Below are positions 7,992-14,000 of a DNA stretch of 14,015 nucleotides, one piece after another; positions within the stretch are counted from its first letter, which is position 1, and every line of letters begins with the position of its first letter. Source of the DNA: GWF2-33-9 sp964405755 (lineage in GTDB: Bacteria; Bacteroidota; Ignavibacteria; Kapaibacteriales; UBA2268). Made by a program: the position numbers and the translations under genes. The DNA is taken from the NCBI GenBank assembly GCA_964405755.1, contig CAYOPF010000079.1, positions 1 through 14,015 on the forward strand, in the 5' to 3' direction. The notes beneath the pieces are model-generated. The model ran no database searches and was not told the origin of the DNA. It saw only the letters and a list, made by a program, of their open reading frames with translations.

Positions 7992-9155
7992 TTATCCTAA
8001 GATAGCAATTAAGATACCAGCAGCAACTGCTGTTCCGACAACACCGGCAACATTAGGACCCATTGCATGCATAAGCAGATAATTATTGGAATTTGCTTCT
8101 TGTCCTACGTTATGGGAAACACGAGCAGCCATAGGTACAGCCGAAACTCCTGCCGAACCGATTAATGGGTTGATCTTCCCGCCCGACAATTTATACATTA
8201 CTTTACCGATAACCAATCCACCAACGGTTGAAAAACCAAAAGCAAACACACCAAGGAATATAATTTTGATAGTTTCCAACCTTAAAAAGGATTCTGCGGT
8301 CATCGTCAACCCAACAGAAACTCCAAGGAAAAACGTTATAATATTAATTAATTCGTTCTGAGCCATATTCGATAATCTGTCCACTACGCCCGATTCTCTA
8401 AGCAAATTGCCTCCCATAAGCATCCCAATCAAGGGAGCTGCTGGTGGGACAATAAGTACACCAAAAACCATAACTAATATTGGGAAAATTAACTTAACTT
8501 TTCTCGAAACTGTTTTGCTAGGTGGCATAACTGTTTCGCGCTCTTTTTGTGTAGTAAGTAACTTCATGATAGGTGGTTGAATTAACGGAACAAGAGCCAT
8601 ATAGGAATATGCTGCAACTGCAATTGCTCCAAGTAGATGTGGGGCAAGTTTGAGCGTAAGGAATATTGCAGTTGGGCCATCGGCACCACCAATAATGCCA
8701 ATCGCAGCCGCTTCGCGTAAATTAAATCCTAAGGCTACTGCCAAAAATAATGCAGAAAACACACCAAATTGTGCTGCTGCACCTAATAAAAATGTCTTAG
8801 GATTCGAGAGCAAAGGACCGAAATCGGTCATTGCTCCAATGCCCAAAAAGATTAATGGAGGGAATATTTCTAAATGGATTCCCTGTGATATCCAATAGAA
8901 CAATCCTCCTGCGTGCTCGAATACAGGTAAATTATTCACCATTTGTACTACTGGTAAATCCAGCAAACCATTCCCAGGCAAATTTGTTAAAAAAGCACCT
9001 AATCCAATTGGAAGTAAAAGCAAAGGCTCGAAATTCTTCTTTATTGCTAAATAAATCAAAACCAATGCAATAAGCATCATTATAATCTGACCTATACTAA
9101 AGTGCCAAAACCCCATTCCATTTATAAATTTATAGAAATAATCTATAATAGACAT
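7992..9155 (-). CDS. mmdB: Sodium-translocating decarboxylase, beta subunit
   Basis: This is the membrane pump of a biotin-dependent decarboxylase (family OadB/MmdB/GcdB). It decarboxylates carboxybiotin presented by the biotin carrier and couples this to Na+ export. The 387-residue protein is hydrophobic throughout, with many membrane helices. It carries the signature GGADGPTAIFLTLKLAPH (157-173), whose D159 corresponds to the essential Na+-site aspartate of OadB. The C-terminal signature runs through GSAGVSAVPMAARVSHNVG and HAMGPNVAGVVG (333-375). Asn and Ser residues in this last part belong to the second Na+ pathway in characterised members. The ATG at 9155 has a clear AGGAG 9 bases upstream. 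It is the last gene of the operon, and the gap to the biotin carrier gene is 12 bases. The family is certain; the substrate of the complex is set by the alpha subunit. Confidence 0.96.
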   Translation of the reverse strand: MSIIDYFYKFINGMGFWHFSIGQIIMMLIALVLIYLAIKKNFEPLLLLPIGLGAFLTNLPGNGLLDLPVVQMVNNLPVFEHAGGLFYWISQGIHLEIFPPLIFLGIGAMTDFGPLLSNPKTFLLGAAAQFGVFSALFLAVALGFNLREAAAIGIIGGADGPTAIFLTLKLAPHLLGAIAVAAYSYMALVPLIQPPIMKLLTTQKERETVMPPSKTVSRKVKLIFPILVMVFGVLIVPPAAPLIGMLMGGNLLRESGVVDRLSNMAQNELINIITFFLGVSVGLTMTAESFLRLETIKIIFLGVFAFGFSTVGGLVIGKVMYKLSGGKINPLIGSAGVSAVPMAARVSHNVGQEANSNNYLLMHAMGPNVAGVVGTAVAAGILIAILG

Positions 9156-9164
9156 AATATTTAG

Positions 9165-9170
9165 CTCCTA
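9165..9170 (-). promoter_or_regulatory. Stop codon fused to Shine-Dalgarno at the mmdC-mmdB junction
   Basis: On the minus strand the last codon of the biotin carrier is followed by TAGGAG: TAG is the stop and GGAG is the ribosome binding site for mmdB, 9 bases before its ATG. Ribosomes finishing mmdC therefore stop on the mmdB binding site, which favours coupled translation. Confidence 0.7.
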
Positions 9171-9560
9171 TTCAAACTCAATAAGTTTTTGACCACTCTC
9201 TACCAAATTGCCTGGAGCAACCAAGATTGCTTTAATTGTTCCATCATTTGGAGCATAGATGTTGGTCTTCATTTTCATAGCTTCCAATTCGACTACAAGT
9301 TGTCCACTTTTAACAAGTTCGCCTTGTTTGCTTTTTATCTCGATTACTTTTCCATTCATAGGTGCTCTTAGAAAATTATCCGAAGCAGAGCTAAATGGTG
9401 TTACTGGTGGCTTGGGTACGTATGCTTGTGCAGTTGCAGAGGGTGCAACACTTTGAGTTATTGTATTTGGAATTGATAATTCTTGATTATCTTCTTCTTC
9501 CAAAATCTCAACTTCGACTTCGTAAGAGACACCATTTACTGTAACAATTAACTTTTTCAT
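9168..9560 (-). CDS. mmdC: Biotin carrier subunit of sodium-pumping decarboxylase
   Basis: This 130-residue protein carries the covalently bound biotin that shuttles CO2 from the carboxyltransferase (MmdA) to the membrane pump (MmdB). An N-terminal beta-hairpin (KLIVTVNGVSYEVEVEIL, residues 3-20) is followed by an acidic turn and a flexible Ala/Pro/Ser/Thr-rich linker (about 28-62). The biotinyl domain (63-130) has the canonical EAMKM at 93-97, so K96 is the biotinylation site. APMNGKV and APNDGTI are the matching half-repeats of the domain. Its start overlaps the regulatory signals of the preceding gene: AAGG followed at once by the mmdD stop TAA, 4 bases before this ATG. The short length and linker are normal for gamma subunits of this enzyme class. 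The product acts in the cytoplasm, docked to the membrane complex. Confidence 0.95.
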   Translation of the reverse strand: MKKLIVTVNGVSYEVEVEILEEEDNQELSIPNTITQSVAPSATAQAYVPKPPVTPFSSASDNFLRAPMNGKVIEIKSKQGELVKSGQLVVELEAMKMKTNIYAPNDGTIKAILVAPGNLVESGQKLIEFE

Positions 9561-9564
9561 ATTA

Positions 9565-9924
9565 TTACCTTACATTTATATGATGTGATTCTATTAAAGA
9601 TAAACGACCGATGCGTGCCCAAGACGTATCGTCAGGATCTTTAAGGAATTTTATACTTTTAATTTCAACTTTAGACTTAATTGTAATTAATATAGCAGCA
9701 GATATTACTGCAATAATCTCTGGATTAATCTCGTCGGTCTTTGGTTTTGCAATTGTTTTACTTTCGAGATTTAATTTCTTGCTTGCTTTACTTTTGTTAA
9801 CAAAAGAATTAATCTTATTGATTAATACTATTAATAAATAAAAGAAAGTGAGAACTCCAAACACACCTGTCATGCCAATAAACATCAAGATTAATGCTTC
9901 TTCCCATATAGGTAATCCTTCCAC
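9565..9924 (-). CDS. mmdD: OadG-family small membrane subunit of the decarboxylase
   Basis: This is the small anchoring subunit (OadG/MmdD type) that holds the carboxyltransferase and biotin carrier on the membrane pump. The 119-residue protein has one N-terminal transmembrane segment (LILMFIGMTGVFGVLTFFYLL, about 11-31). A Lys/Ser-rich linker follows, then the family-typical EIIAVISAAILITI (68-81) and a C-terminal DTSWARIGRLSLIESH (98-113) that resembles the conserved W-x-x-x-GR end of OadG proteins. Translation starts at GTG (9922-9924), chosen because AGGAG lies 5 bases upstream and the membrane segment would otherwise be cut. It sits between a 53-residue ORF and the biotin carrier gene, with gaps of 8 and 4 bases. 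These subunits are poorly conserved, so context carries part of the assignment. Confidence 0.85.
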   Translation of the reverse strand: MEGLPIWEEALILMFIGMTGVFGVLTFFYLLIVLINKINSFVNKSKASKKLNLESKTIAKPKTDEINPEIIAVISAAILITIKSKVEIKSIKFLKDPDDTSWARIGRLSLIESHHINVR

Positions 9925-9929
9925 AAATA

Positions 9930-9935
9930 CTCCTA
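9930..9935 (-). promoter_or_regulatory. Stop codon fused to Shine-Dalgarno before mmdD (sets the GTG start)
   Basis: TAGGAG on the minus strand is at once the stop codon of the 53-residue ORF (TAG) and the binding site (GGAG) for mmdD, 5 bases before GTG. This supports GTG as the true start of mmdD and indicates that the upstream small ORF is really translated. The ten bases ATTATAGGAG recur at the mmdA junction. Confidence 0.7.
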
Positions 9936-10094
9936 TAATTTCTTTTTAACTGATGATGGTTTCACCGGTTTGGAAAATCTGTTTGAAATACCTTTGCTAT
10001 AGCTATCGTGCCCGACTTCTTTTAAATCGGAAACATCTTCGATTTCGACGTTGTATTCCTTACCTTTTATTTTCATTTTCATTTTGTAGTGCAT
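9933..10094 (-). CDS. 53-residue protein inside the decarboxylase operon, resembling the N-terminal hairpin of the biotin carrier
   Basis: This short gene lies between mmdA and mmdD. It starts at ATG 10094 with GGAG 6 bases upstream and ends at TAG 9933, which forms the binding site of mmdD. The product begins MHYKMKMKIKGKEYNVEIED, which aligns with the N-terminal hairpin of the biotin carrier in the same operon (LIVTVNGVSYEVEVE). The rest is polar and ends in a basic tail (KPSSVKKKL); there is no biotin motif and no membrane segment. The position suggests a small accessory subunit. Methylmalonyl-CoA decarboxylase of Veillonella has a small epsilon subunit (MmdE) of about this size, but I see no proof of homology, so I give no symbol. 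An alternative is a remnant of a truncated biotin-carrier gene, though the intact start and stop signals argue against decay. Confidence 0.75.
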   Translation of the reverse strand: MHYKMKMKIKGKEYNVEIEDVSDLKEVGHDSYSKGISNRFSKPVKPSSVKKKL

Positions 10095-10100
10095 TTCAAT

Positions 10101-10106
10101 CTCCTA
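10101..10106 (-). promoter_or_regulatory. Stop codon fused to Shine-Dalgarno after mmdA
   Basis: The minus strand reads ATTATAGGAG, then six bases, then ATG. TAG (10104-10106) ends mmdA and GGAG serves the 53-residue ORF. It is the first of three TAGGAG junctions in this operon and good evidence that the small ORF is translated. Confidence 0.7.
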
Positions 10107-11657
10107 TAATGGAATAAGACCGTGTTTTTTGTGTGGACGAAGCTCTGTTTTATTTTTGAGCGATTCCAAACAAACCGAAAGGTATTGTCTGGTTTGCGAT
10201 GGAGTAATAACATCATCAACCAAACCAGATTTTGCAGCTGGGTAGGGCGATGCAAAATCCAAGCGGTACTTATCGATTAATTCTGTTTTAAATTTTTTGG
10301 GATCGTCTGCTTTTTTAATATCATCTCTGAAAAGTACCGATATTGCGCCCTCGGCACCCATTACCGCTATTTCGGCAGTAGGCCATGCCGCAACACGGTC
10401 TGCTCCCAAACTACGGGCATTCATTGCTAAATATGCACCACCATAAGCTTTGCGCACAACAATTGATATCTTAGGTACTGTGCAAGCTGAGAATGAAAAG
10501 AGCATCTTTGCACCATGGCGTATTATACCACCAAATTCTTGCTCGATGCCTGGTAAAAATCCTGGAACATCCACAAATGTAATTATTGGTATATTGAAGG
10601 CATTGCAGAATCTTACGAATCTGGAACTTTTGTCGGATGCATCGATATCAATCGAACCAAACCTTTGAATAGGTTGGTTGGCAACTACTCCCACCACTCT
10701 TCCATTCAGTCGGGCAAAAGCACAAATAATATTTGGTGCAAAATGTGACTGAATTTCCAAAATTGAATTGGGGTCGAATGTATTCAATAATATTTGCATC
10801 ATATCGTAGGGCTCGCGAGGATCGTCGGGCACCAAACTGTTTAATATCGGAACTTCGCCAATATCAATTGTTCCGTCGCCAATCGAAGGAGGGGTCTGAG
10901 TGTTGTTCGAGGGCAAATATGATAATAATAATCTTGTTAATTGCAAAGAATGTTCATCATTCTCTGCTACAAAATGGACATTGCCACTATGGGTTGCCTG
11001 CGCCAATGCTCCACCTAATTCTTCTGCAGATATCACCTCACCTGTTGCTTCCTTAATCACCTGTGGTCCGGCTATAAACATTTTGCCAGTGTTTTGAACC
11101 ATAATTACAAAATCCATTAGAGCTGGCGAATATGCCGCTCCTCCTGCACATGGTCCTGCAATAATTGCTATTTGTGGTACAACTCCTGATAGTAAAGTGT
11201 TGTGGTAAAAAATTTCGCCGTAACCGTTTAATGAATCAATCGGTTCTTGGATACGGGCACCACCACTATCGTTTATCGAAATGAATGGAGTACCATTCTT
11301 TAAAGCTTTTTTCATCATTTCGCAGAATTTCCATGCATGCATTTTACCAACGCTGCCTCCCATCGAAGTAAAATCCTGAGAAACAGAGAAAACTAATCTT
11401 CCATCAATTGCACCAAGAGCAGAAATAATACCATCTCCAGGGATATCTTTTCCTTCCATCCCGAATCCACTTCCGCTATGTTCGACCAATGTGTAAATTT
11501 CCTGAAAAAACCCGTTATCGTACAGACCTTCGATTCTTTCACGAGCAGATAGTTTTCCTTCACTGTGTTGCTTTTGGACTTTATCTGCACCGCCACCCAA
11601 TCGGAACTTATCTTTTTTGGCAATTAATTCGTCAATTTTATTCGAAACTGTGTTCAT
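10104..11657 (-). CDS. mmdA: Carboxyltransferase (alpha) subunit, methylmalonyl-CoA decarboxylase / propionyl-CoA carboxylase beta type
   Basis: This 517-residue protein has two crotonase-fold halves and transfers the carboxyl group between an acyl-CoA and biotin. The acyl-CoA site is in the N-terminal half: NDSGGARIQEP (129-139) and GPCAGGAAYSPAL (168-180) with its oxyanion-hole glycines. The biotin site is in the C-terminal half: DVPGFLPG (363-370), YGGAYLAMNARSLGAD (405-420) and WPTAEIAVMGAEGA (425-438). The length and motifs match the propionyl/methylmalonyl-CoA branch of the family. With an OadG-type subunit, a biotin carrier and an OadB-type pump immediately downstream, and no biotin carboxylase gene present, it most likely decarboxylates (S)-methylmalonyl-CoA to propionyl-CoA while Na+ is exported. 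Glutaconyl-CoA or another acyl-CoA is possible. ATG 11657 has no Shine-Dalgarno, in contrast to the other genes of the operon. Confidence 0.92.
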   Translation of the reverse strand: MNTVSNKIDELIAKKDKFRLGGGADKVQKQHSEGKLSARERIEGLYDNGFFQEIYTLVEHSGSGFGMEGKDIPGDGIISALGAIDGRLVFSVSQDFTSMGGSVGKMHAWKFCEMMKKALKNGTPFISINDSGGARIQEPIDSLNGYGEIFYHNTLLSGVVPQIAIIAGPCAGGAAYSPALMDFVIMVQNTGKMFIAGPQVIKEATGEVISAEELGGALAQATHSGNVHFVAENDEHSLQLTRLLLSYLPSNNTQTPPSIGDGTIDIGEVPILNSLVPDDPREPYDMMQILLNTFDPNSILEIQSHFAPNIICAFARLNGRVVGVVANQPIQRFGSIDIDASDKSSRFVRFCNAFNIPIITFVDVPGFLPGIEQEFGGIIRHGAKMLFSFSACTVPKISIVVRKAYGGAYLAMNARSLGADRVAAWPTAEIAVMGAEGAISVLFRDDIKKADDPKKFKTELIDKYRLDFASPYPAAKSGLVDDVITPSQTRQYLSVCLESLKNKTELRPHKKHGLIPL

Positions 11658-11707
11658 TTTATATTTTTTGTAAAATAGTTTTTGTAAATTCGTAAATTAG
11701 TTAATTT

Positions 11708-11736
11708 CAAAATTACAAAAGATTTTTTTATACAAA
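11708..11736 (-). promoter_or_regulatory. Bacteroidota-type promoter of the mmd operon
   Basis: On the minus strand TTTG (11733-11736), 17 bases, then TAATTTTG (11708-11715) match the -33/-7 pattern TTTG-N17-20-TAnnTTTG of Bacteroidota. Transcription would start near 11702, giving a leader of roughly 45 bases before the mmdA ATG. A shared 13-base string TTTTGTAATTTTG also occurs in the promoter before the tRNAs. Confidence 0.55.
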
Positions 11737-11861
11737 TTAATATTTATTCATATTTGCAAAAAAATACTATTTAAAATATAGAATAATTGAATTGATGTAA
11801 AAAATAAAAATGAACTGAAAATTAATATTTCATGAATTTATTTAATATTAGGATAAAAAAT

Positions 11862-12152
11862 ATGGGGAAAATTACAAAAAAGTTCAGTACAAAACATAAT
11901 GCTGACGAAATGAAAAACTGGATTTCGGTAAAACTATTATCCAATGAGATGGTGCGTCAAATAGCAACCAAGACCGATTGGCAGGGAAATTCTCTATATC
12001 TGGAATCGTCGATTGGAAACGGGTTTATTCACCTTAGAGACTACGAAATTGAGGTTGATATCGAGCTCACTTTGTTTGGTACGATGATGAGCCGAACAAT
12101 AGAAGATACTCTCGAAAATGAGTTCAAAAAAATTGAGCAAAAAGAAAAATAA
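11862..12152 (+). CDS. Small protein resembling the polyhydroxyalkanoic acid system / PHA granule family
   Basis: The frame is open from an ATG at 11832, but that codon has no ribosome binding site. The ATG at 11862 (MGKITKKF) has AGGA 8 bases upstream, so I start there and get 96 residues. The protein is soluble, with an amphipathic N-terminal part. The second half reads WQGNSLYLESSIGNGFIHLRDYE, then IEVDIELTLFGTMMSRTIEDTLENEF. This pattern of a short hairpin, a v-x-v-x-i-x-L strand and a final helix with ie-x-x-L resembles the family annotated as polyhydroxyalkanoic acid system proteins (PF09650-like). The resemblance is from memory and moderate. No polyhydroxyalkanoate synthase or phasin gene is nearby, so a granule role is not supported by context. 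It is divergent from the mmd operon and 40 bases before the barrel gene. Confidence 0.6.
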   Translation: MGKITKKFSTKHNADEMKNWISVKLLSNEMVRQIATKTDWQGNSLYLESSIGNGFIHLRDYEIEVDIELTLFGTMMSRTIEDTLENEFKKIEQKEK

Positions 12153-12192
12153 ATATTTTTTCGTAATTTTATAAAAAGTACAGTAGGTAGAA

Positions 12193-12771
12193 ATGAAAAA
12201 TATATTATTAATTCTTTTTGGAATCGCATTATTTAGTGTTAATAGTTTGAATCTTCTTTCGCAGCAATCCGAGGAAGAGTACGAATATGCAACAGACTAC
12301 AAAGCTATACAAGTGGATTTGGGCTATAGCAATTATGCCGGCGTTTCGGCAGCAGTGGGTTTTAGATATTGGTTATTTAGCTTTTCGATAGGATTGTCGG
12401 GGTTTGCAAACAGCATACCAGCCTACTCAATGGATTCTTATAGTGTAAAGATAAACCCAATGCAACCATTGCCAACAGGATATGAAGAAGAAAAATACGG
12501 AGCTTTGTTGGTGACAGCGGATTTAGGATTCCATTATGATATTAGCGAAAACATTGGATTGTTTGCTTCTGTAGGATACTATTCAGCAACCGACACGTTG
12601 CTTGCACATAATTACACAAAAGATATCAGATATTACTATAAACATTATGTAAGCGACGGAATAGCTTTTTCGGTAGGCGGCGACTATTTCGTAACAGAGG
12701 ATATCAAAGCAGGTTTAGGTTATCACACACGGAGAGGAATTTTTGCCCGCATATCCTACATCTGGCTATAA
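12193..12771 (+). CDS. Small outer-membrane beta-barrel protein
   Basis: The 192-residue product opens with a signal peptide: MKN, a hydrophobic core (ILLILFGIALFSV) and a cut site probably near residue 23-24 (LLS/Q). An acidic, Tyr-containing stretch follows. From about residue 38 on, alternating aromatic and small residues form beta-strand pairs separated by polar loops (for example IQVDLGYSNYAGVSAAVGFRY and YGALLVTADLGFHY). The chain ends in a last strand (GIFARISYIWL) with terminal aromatic residues, as in 8-strand outer-membrane barrels. There is no lipobox. The function cannot be named; candidates range from a structural OmpA/OmpW-like barrel to a small pore. The 3' end overlaps the next gene by 29 bases, so the two are expected to be translated together. 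Confidence 0.75.
   Translation: MKNILLILFGIALFSVNSLNLLSQQSEEEYEYATDYKAIQVDLGYSNYAGVSAAVGFRYWLFSFSIGLSGFANSIPAYSMDSYSVKINPMQPLPTGYEEEKYGALLVTADLGFHYDISENIGLFASVGYYSATDTLLAHNYTKDIRYYYKHYVSDGIAFSVGGDYFVTEDIKAGLGYHTRRGIFARISYIWL
12731..12745 (+). promoter_or_regulatory. Ribosome binding site and TTG start inside the barrel gene
   Basis: GGAGAGGA (12731-12738) lies 4 bases before TTG (12743-12745). The YbbR-like frame has a stop (TAG) at 12716-12718, and only this TTG is a usable start before the first ATG, which falls within the membrane helix. The purine-rich stretch therefore decides the start. Confidence 0.6.
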
Positions 12772-13735
12772 AAATCCATTAGATTGGCGGGAATTCCTTG
12801 GGCAAATCAAATCCCGCGGAATAATTCTTTCCTTTACTTTAGCTTTTGGTATGTGGTTGTATGTGAGTTTAAACGGAAATTATTCTACTTTTCTGGAAGT
12901 ACCAGTTAAACTTGTTACCAACGAAAATCAAGCAATAGAATCCGAAATCCCCGATAAAATACTTGTGGAAGTTAAAGGTCAAGGATGGGATTTACTTAAT
13001 TTAAAATATATACAAAAGAGTTTTGAATGTAGAGTAGATTTGTCGAACTTCGCACAAGCTTTTGGTGATGTGGAAATAAGTCGCTCCAGGTTATTGCAGA
13101 GCTTAACCGCATTGGAGCAGACTGAGATCAAGAATATCAATCCCGATTATTTTATCGTTACACTCGGAAATGTGGACAGTAAAGATGTGCAGATCGAAAA
13201 TAATATAACTATAATCCCAAGGCAAGGATTTGTACAAGTGGGAGATGTGGAATTAACTCCAAATACAACCAATATTAAAGGATATAGTAAGGTAATCAAA
13301 GAAATTAGAAGTACACTAACCGAAAATATCGTCGTAGAAGATGTTTTTAAAAAAACAAAAGGGAGGATAAACGTTCTCGACACTTTCAATCAATCAATCA
13401 GAATAAAACCCAGAAATATTTCATACTCGTTCGATGTTCAGCAAAATTGCAATATCGAATTAAGGCAACTCCCCATTGAAGTGAGAGGAGGGCAGTACGA
13501 AATAACCAACAGACTTTCGCCATTAAGGATTAATGTGCTTTTGCAAGGTGGGGTCGAAGAAATAGCAAAAATTAATCCAGGAGACGTCCGAGTAGTACTG
13601 GACTACAAAGAAATTATAAACGATTCTACAGGGATTCTTGTTCCTAAGGTAATATTACCGCCCAACGTGAATCTAATTAAAACAGAACCAAAATTTATTT
13701 ATCATAATATATACAAAAGCGGGTTACTAAATTAA
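12743..13735 (+). CDS. YbbR-domain (CdaR-like) membrane-anchored protein
   Basis: The 330-residue protein has a short cytoplasmic N-terminus, one membrane helix (about 26-44: GIILSFTLAFGMWLYVSL), then an extracytoplasmic part made of about three YbbR-like units (roughly 46-140, 150-232 and 236-320). Each unit has the pattern of a strand, a turn such as IPDKILVEVKGQG (69-81) or NTTNIKGYSKVI (174-185), and a helix-strand end. YbbR/CdaR proteins in Bacillota bind and control the diadenylate cyclase CdaA; whether this is true here is unknown, and no cdaA gene lies in the window. The start is TTG with a purine-rich site 4 bases before it, and the gene overlaps the upstream beta-barrel gene by 29 bases. 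A role at the envelope together with the barrel is an inference from that coupling. Confidence 0.8.
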   Translation: MPAYPTSGYKNPLDWREFLGQIKSRGIILSFTLAFGMWLYVSLNGNYSTFLEVPVKLVTNENQAIESEIPDKILVEVKGQGWDLLNLKYIQKSFECRVDLSNFAQAFGDVEISRSRLLQSLTALEQTEIKNINPDYFIVTLGNVDSKDVQIENNITIIPRQGFVQVGDVELTPNTTNIKGYSKVIKEIRSTLTENIVVEDVFKKTKGRINVLDTFNQSIRIKPRNISYSFDVQQNCNIELRQLPIEVRGGQYEITNRLSPLRINVLLQGGVEEIAKINPGDVRVVLDYKEIINDSTGILVPKVILPPNVNLIKTEPKFIYHNIYKSGLLN

Positions 13736-13753
13736 ATTTTTTTACAAAAAAAG

Positions 13754-13783
13754 ATTGTGGAAAAGTTTTTTTTTGTAATTTTG
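13754..13783 (+). promoter_or_regulatory. Bacteroidota-type promoter of the tRNA cluster
   Basis: ATTG (13754-13757), 18 bases, then TAATTTTG (13776-13783) fit the Bacteroidota -33/-7 pattern. It lies between the YbbR-like gene and tRNA-Tyr, with about 40 bases between the -7 box and the mature tRNA. The same TTTTGTAATTTTG string is found in the mmd promoter on the other strand. Confidence 0.55.
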
Positions 13784-13826
13784 TATTCCTATTTTTTTTC
13801 GGTAGGAAAAATACGTTATTTGAAAT

Positions 13827-13910
13827 GGGTAGGTACCGAAGCGGTTAAACGGGGCAGACTGTAAATCTGCTGGGCTCCGCCCTACGGAGGTTCGAATCCT
13901 TCCCTGCCCA
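13827..13910 (+). tRNA. tRNA-Tyr (anticodon GTA)
   Basis: An 84-base class II tRNA folds cleanly. The acceptor GGGTAGG pairs with CCTGCCC (one G-T), and the D stem is CCG/CGG. The anticodon stem GCAGA/TCTGC holds loop CTGTAAA with anticodon GTA at 13861-13863. A long variable arm GGGC-TCC-GCCC follows, and the T stem is GGAGG/CCTTC with loop TTCGAAT. The discriminator is A at 13910. The 3' CCA is not encoded (CAA follows), so it must be added after transcription. It is the first of two tRNAs, 17 bases apart. Confidence 0.97.
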
Positions 13911-13927
13911 CAAAAGAGTACAAAAAA

Positions 13928-14000
13928 GCGGGAGTAGCTCAGCCGGTAGAGCATCAGCCTTCCAAGCTGAGGGTCGCGGGTTCGAATCCCGTTTGCCGCT
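13928..14000 (+). tRNA. tRNA-Gly (anticodon TCC), with one mismatch in the acceptor stem
   Basis: This 73-base tRNA has D stem GCTC/GAGC, anticodon stem TCAGC/GCTGA with loop CTTCCAA (anticodon TCC, 13961-13963), T stem GCGGG/CCCGT and T loop TTCGAAT. The acceptor stem pairs GCGGGAG (13928-13934) with TTGCCGC (13993-13999). The fifth pair is G-G (13932 with 13995) and the seventh is G-T. The discriminator is T at 14000, as is usual for tRNA-Gly, and CCA is not encoded. The rest of the structure is normal, so the gene is probably functional unless the mismatch is a sequence error. Confidence 0.93.

Noticed and set aside
8086..8361. Open frames opposite mmdB
   Set aside because: They are low-complexity antisense readings of membrane-helix codons, without start signals; mmdB explains the stretch.
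11832..11861. Longer start of the 96-residue protein (ATG at 11832)
   Set aside because: No ribosome binding site is seen there, while the ATG at 11862 has AGGA 8 bases upstream.
13737..13752. T7-AC-A7 palindrome after the YbbR-like gene as a terminator
   Set aside because: The stem would be only A-T pairs with a two-base loop, too weak for a rho-independent terminator.
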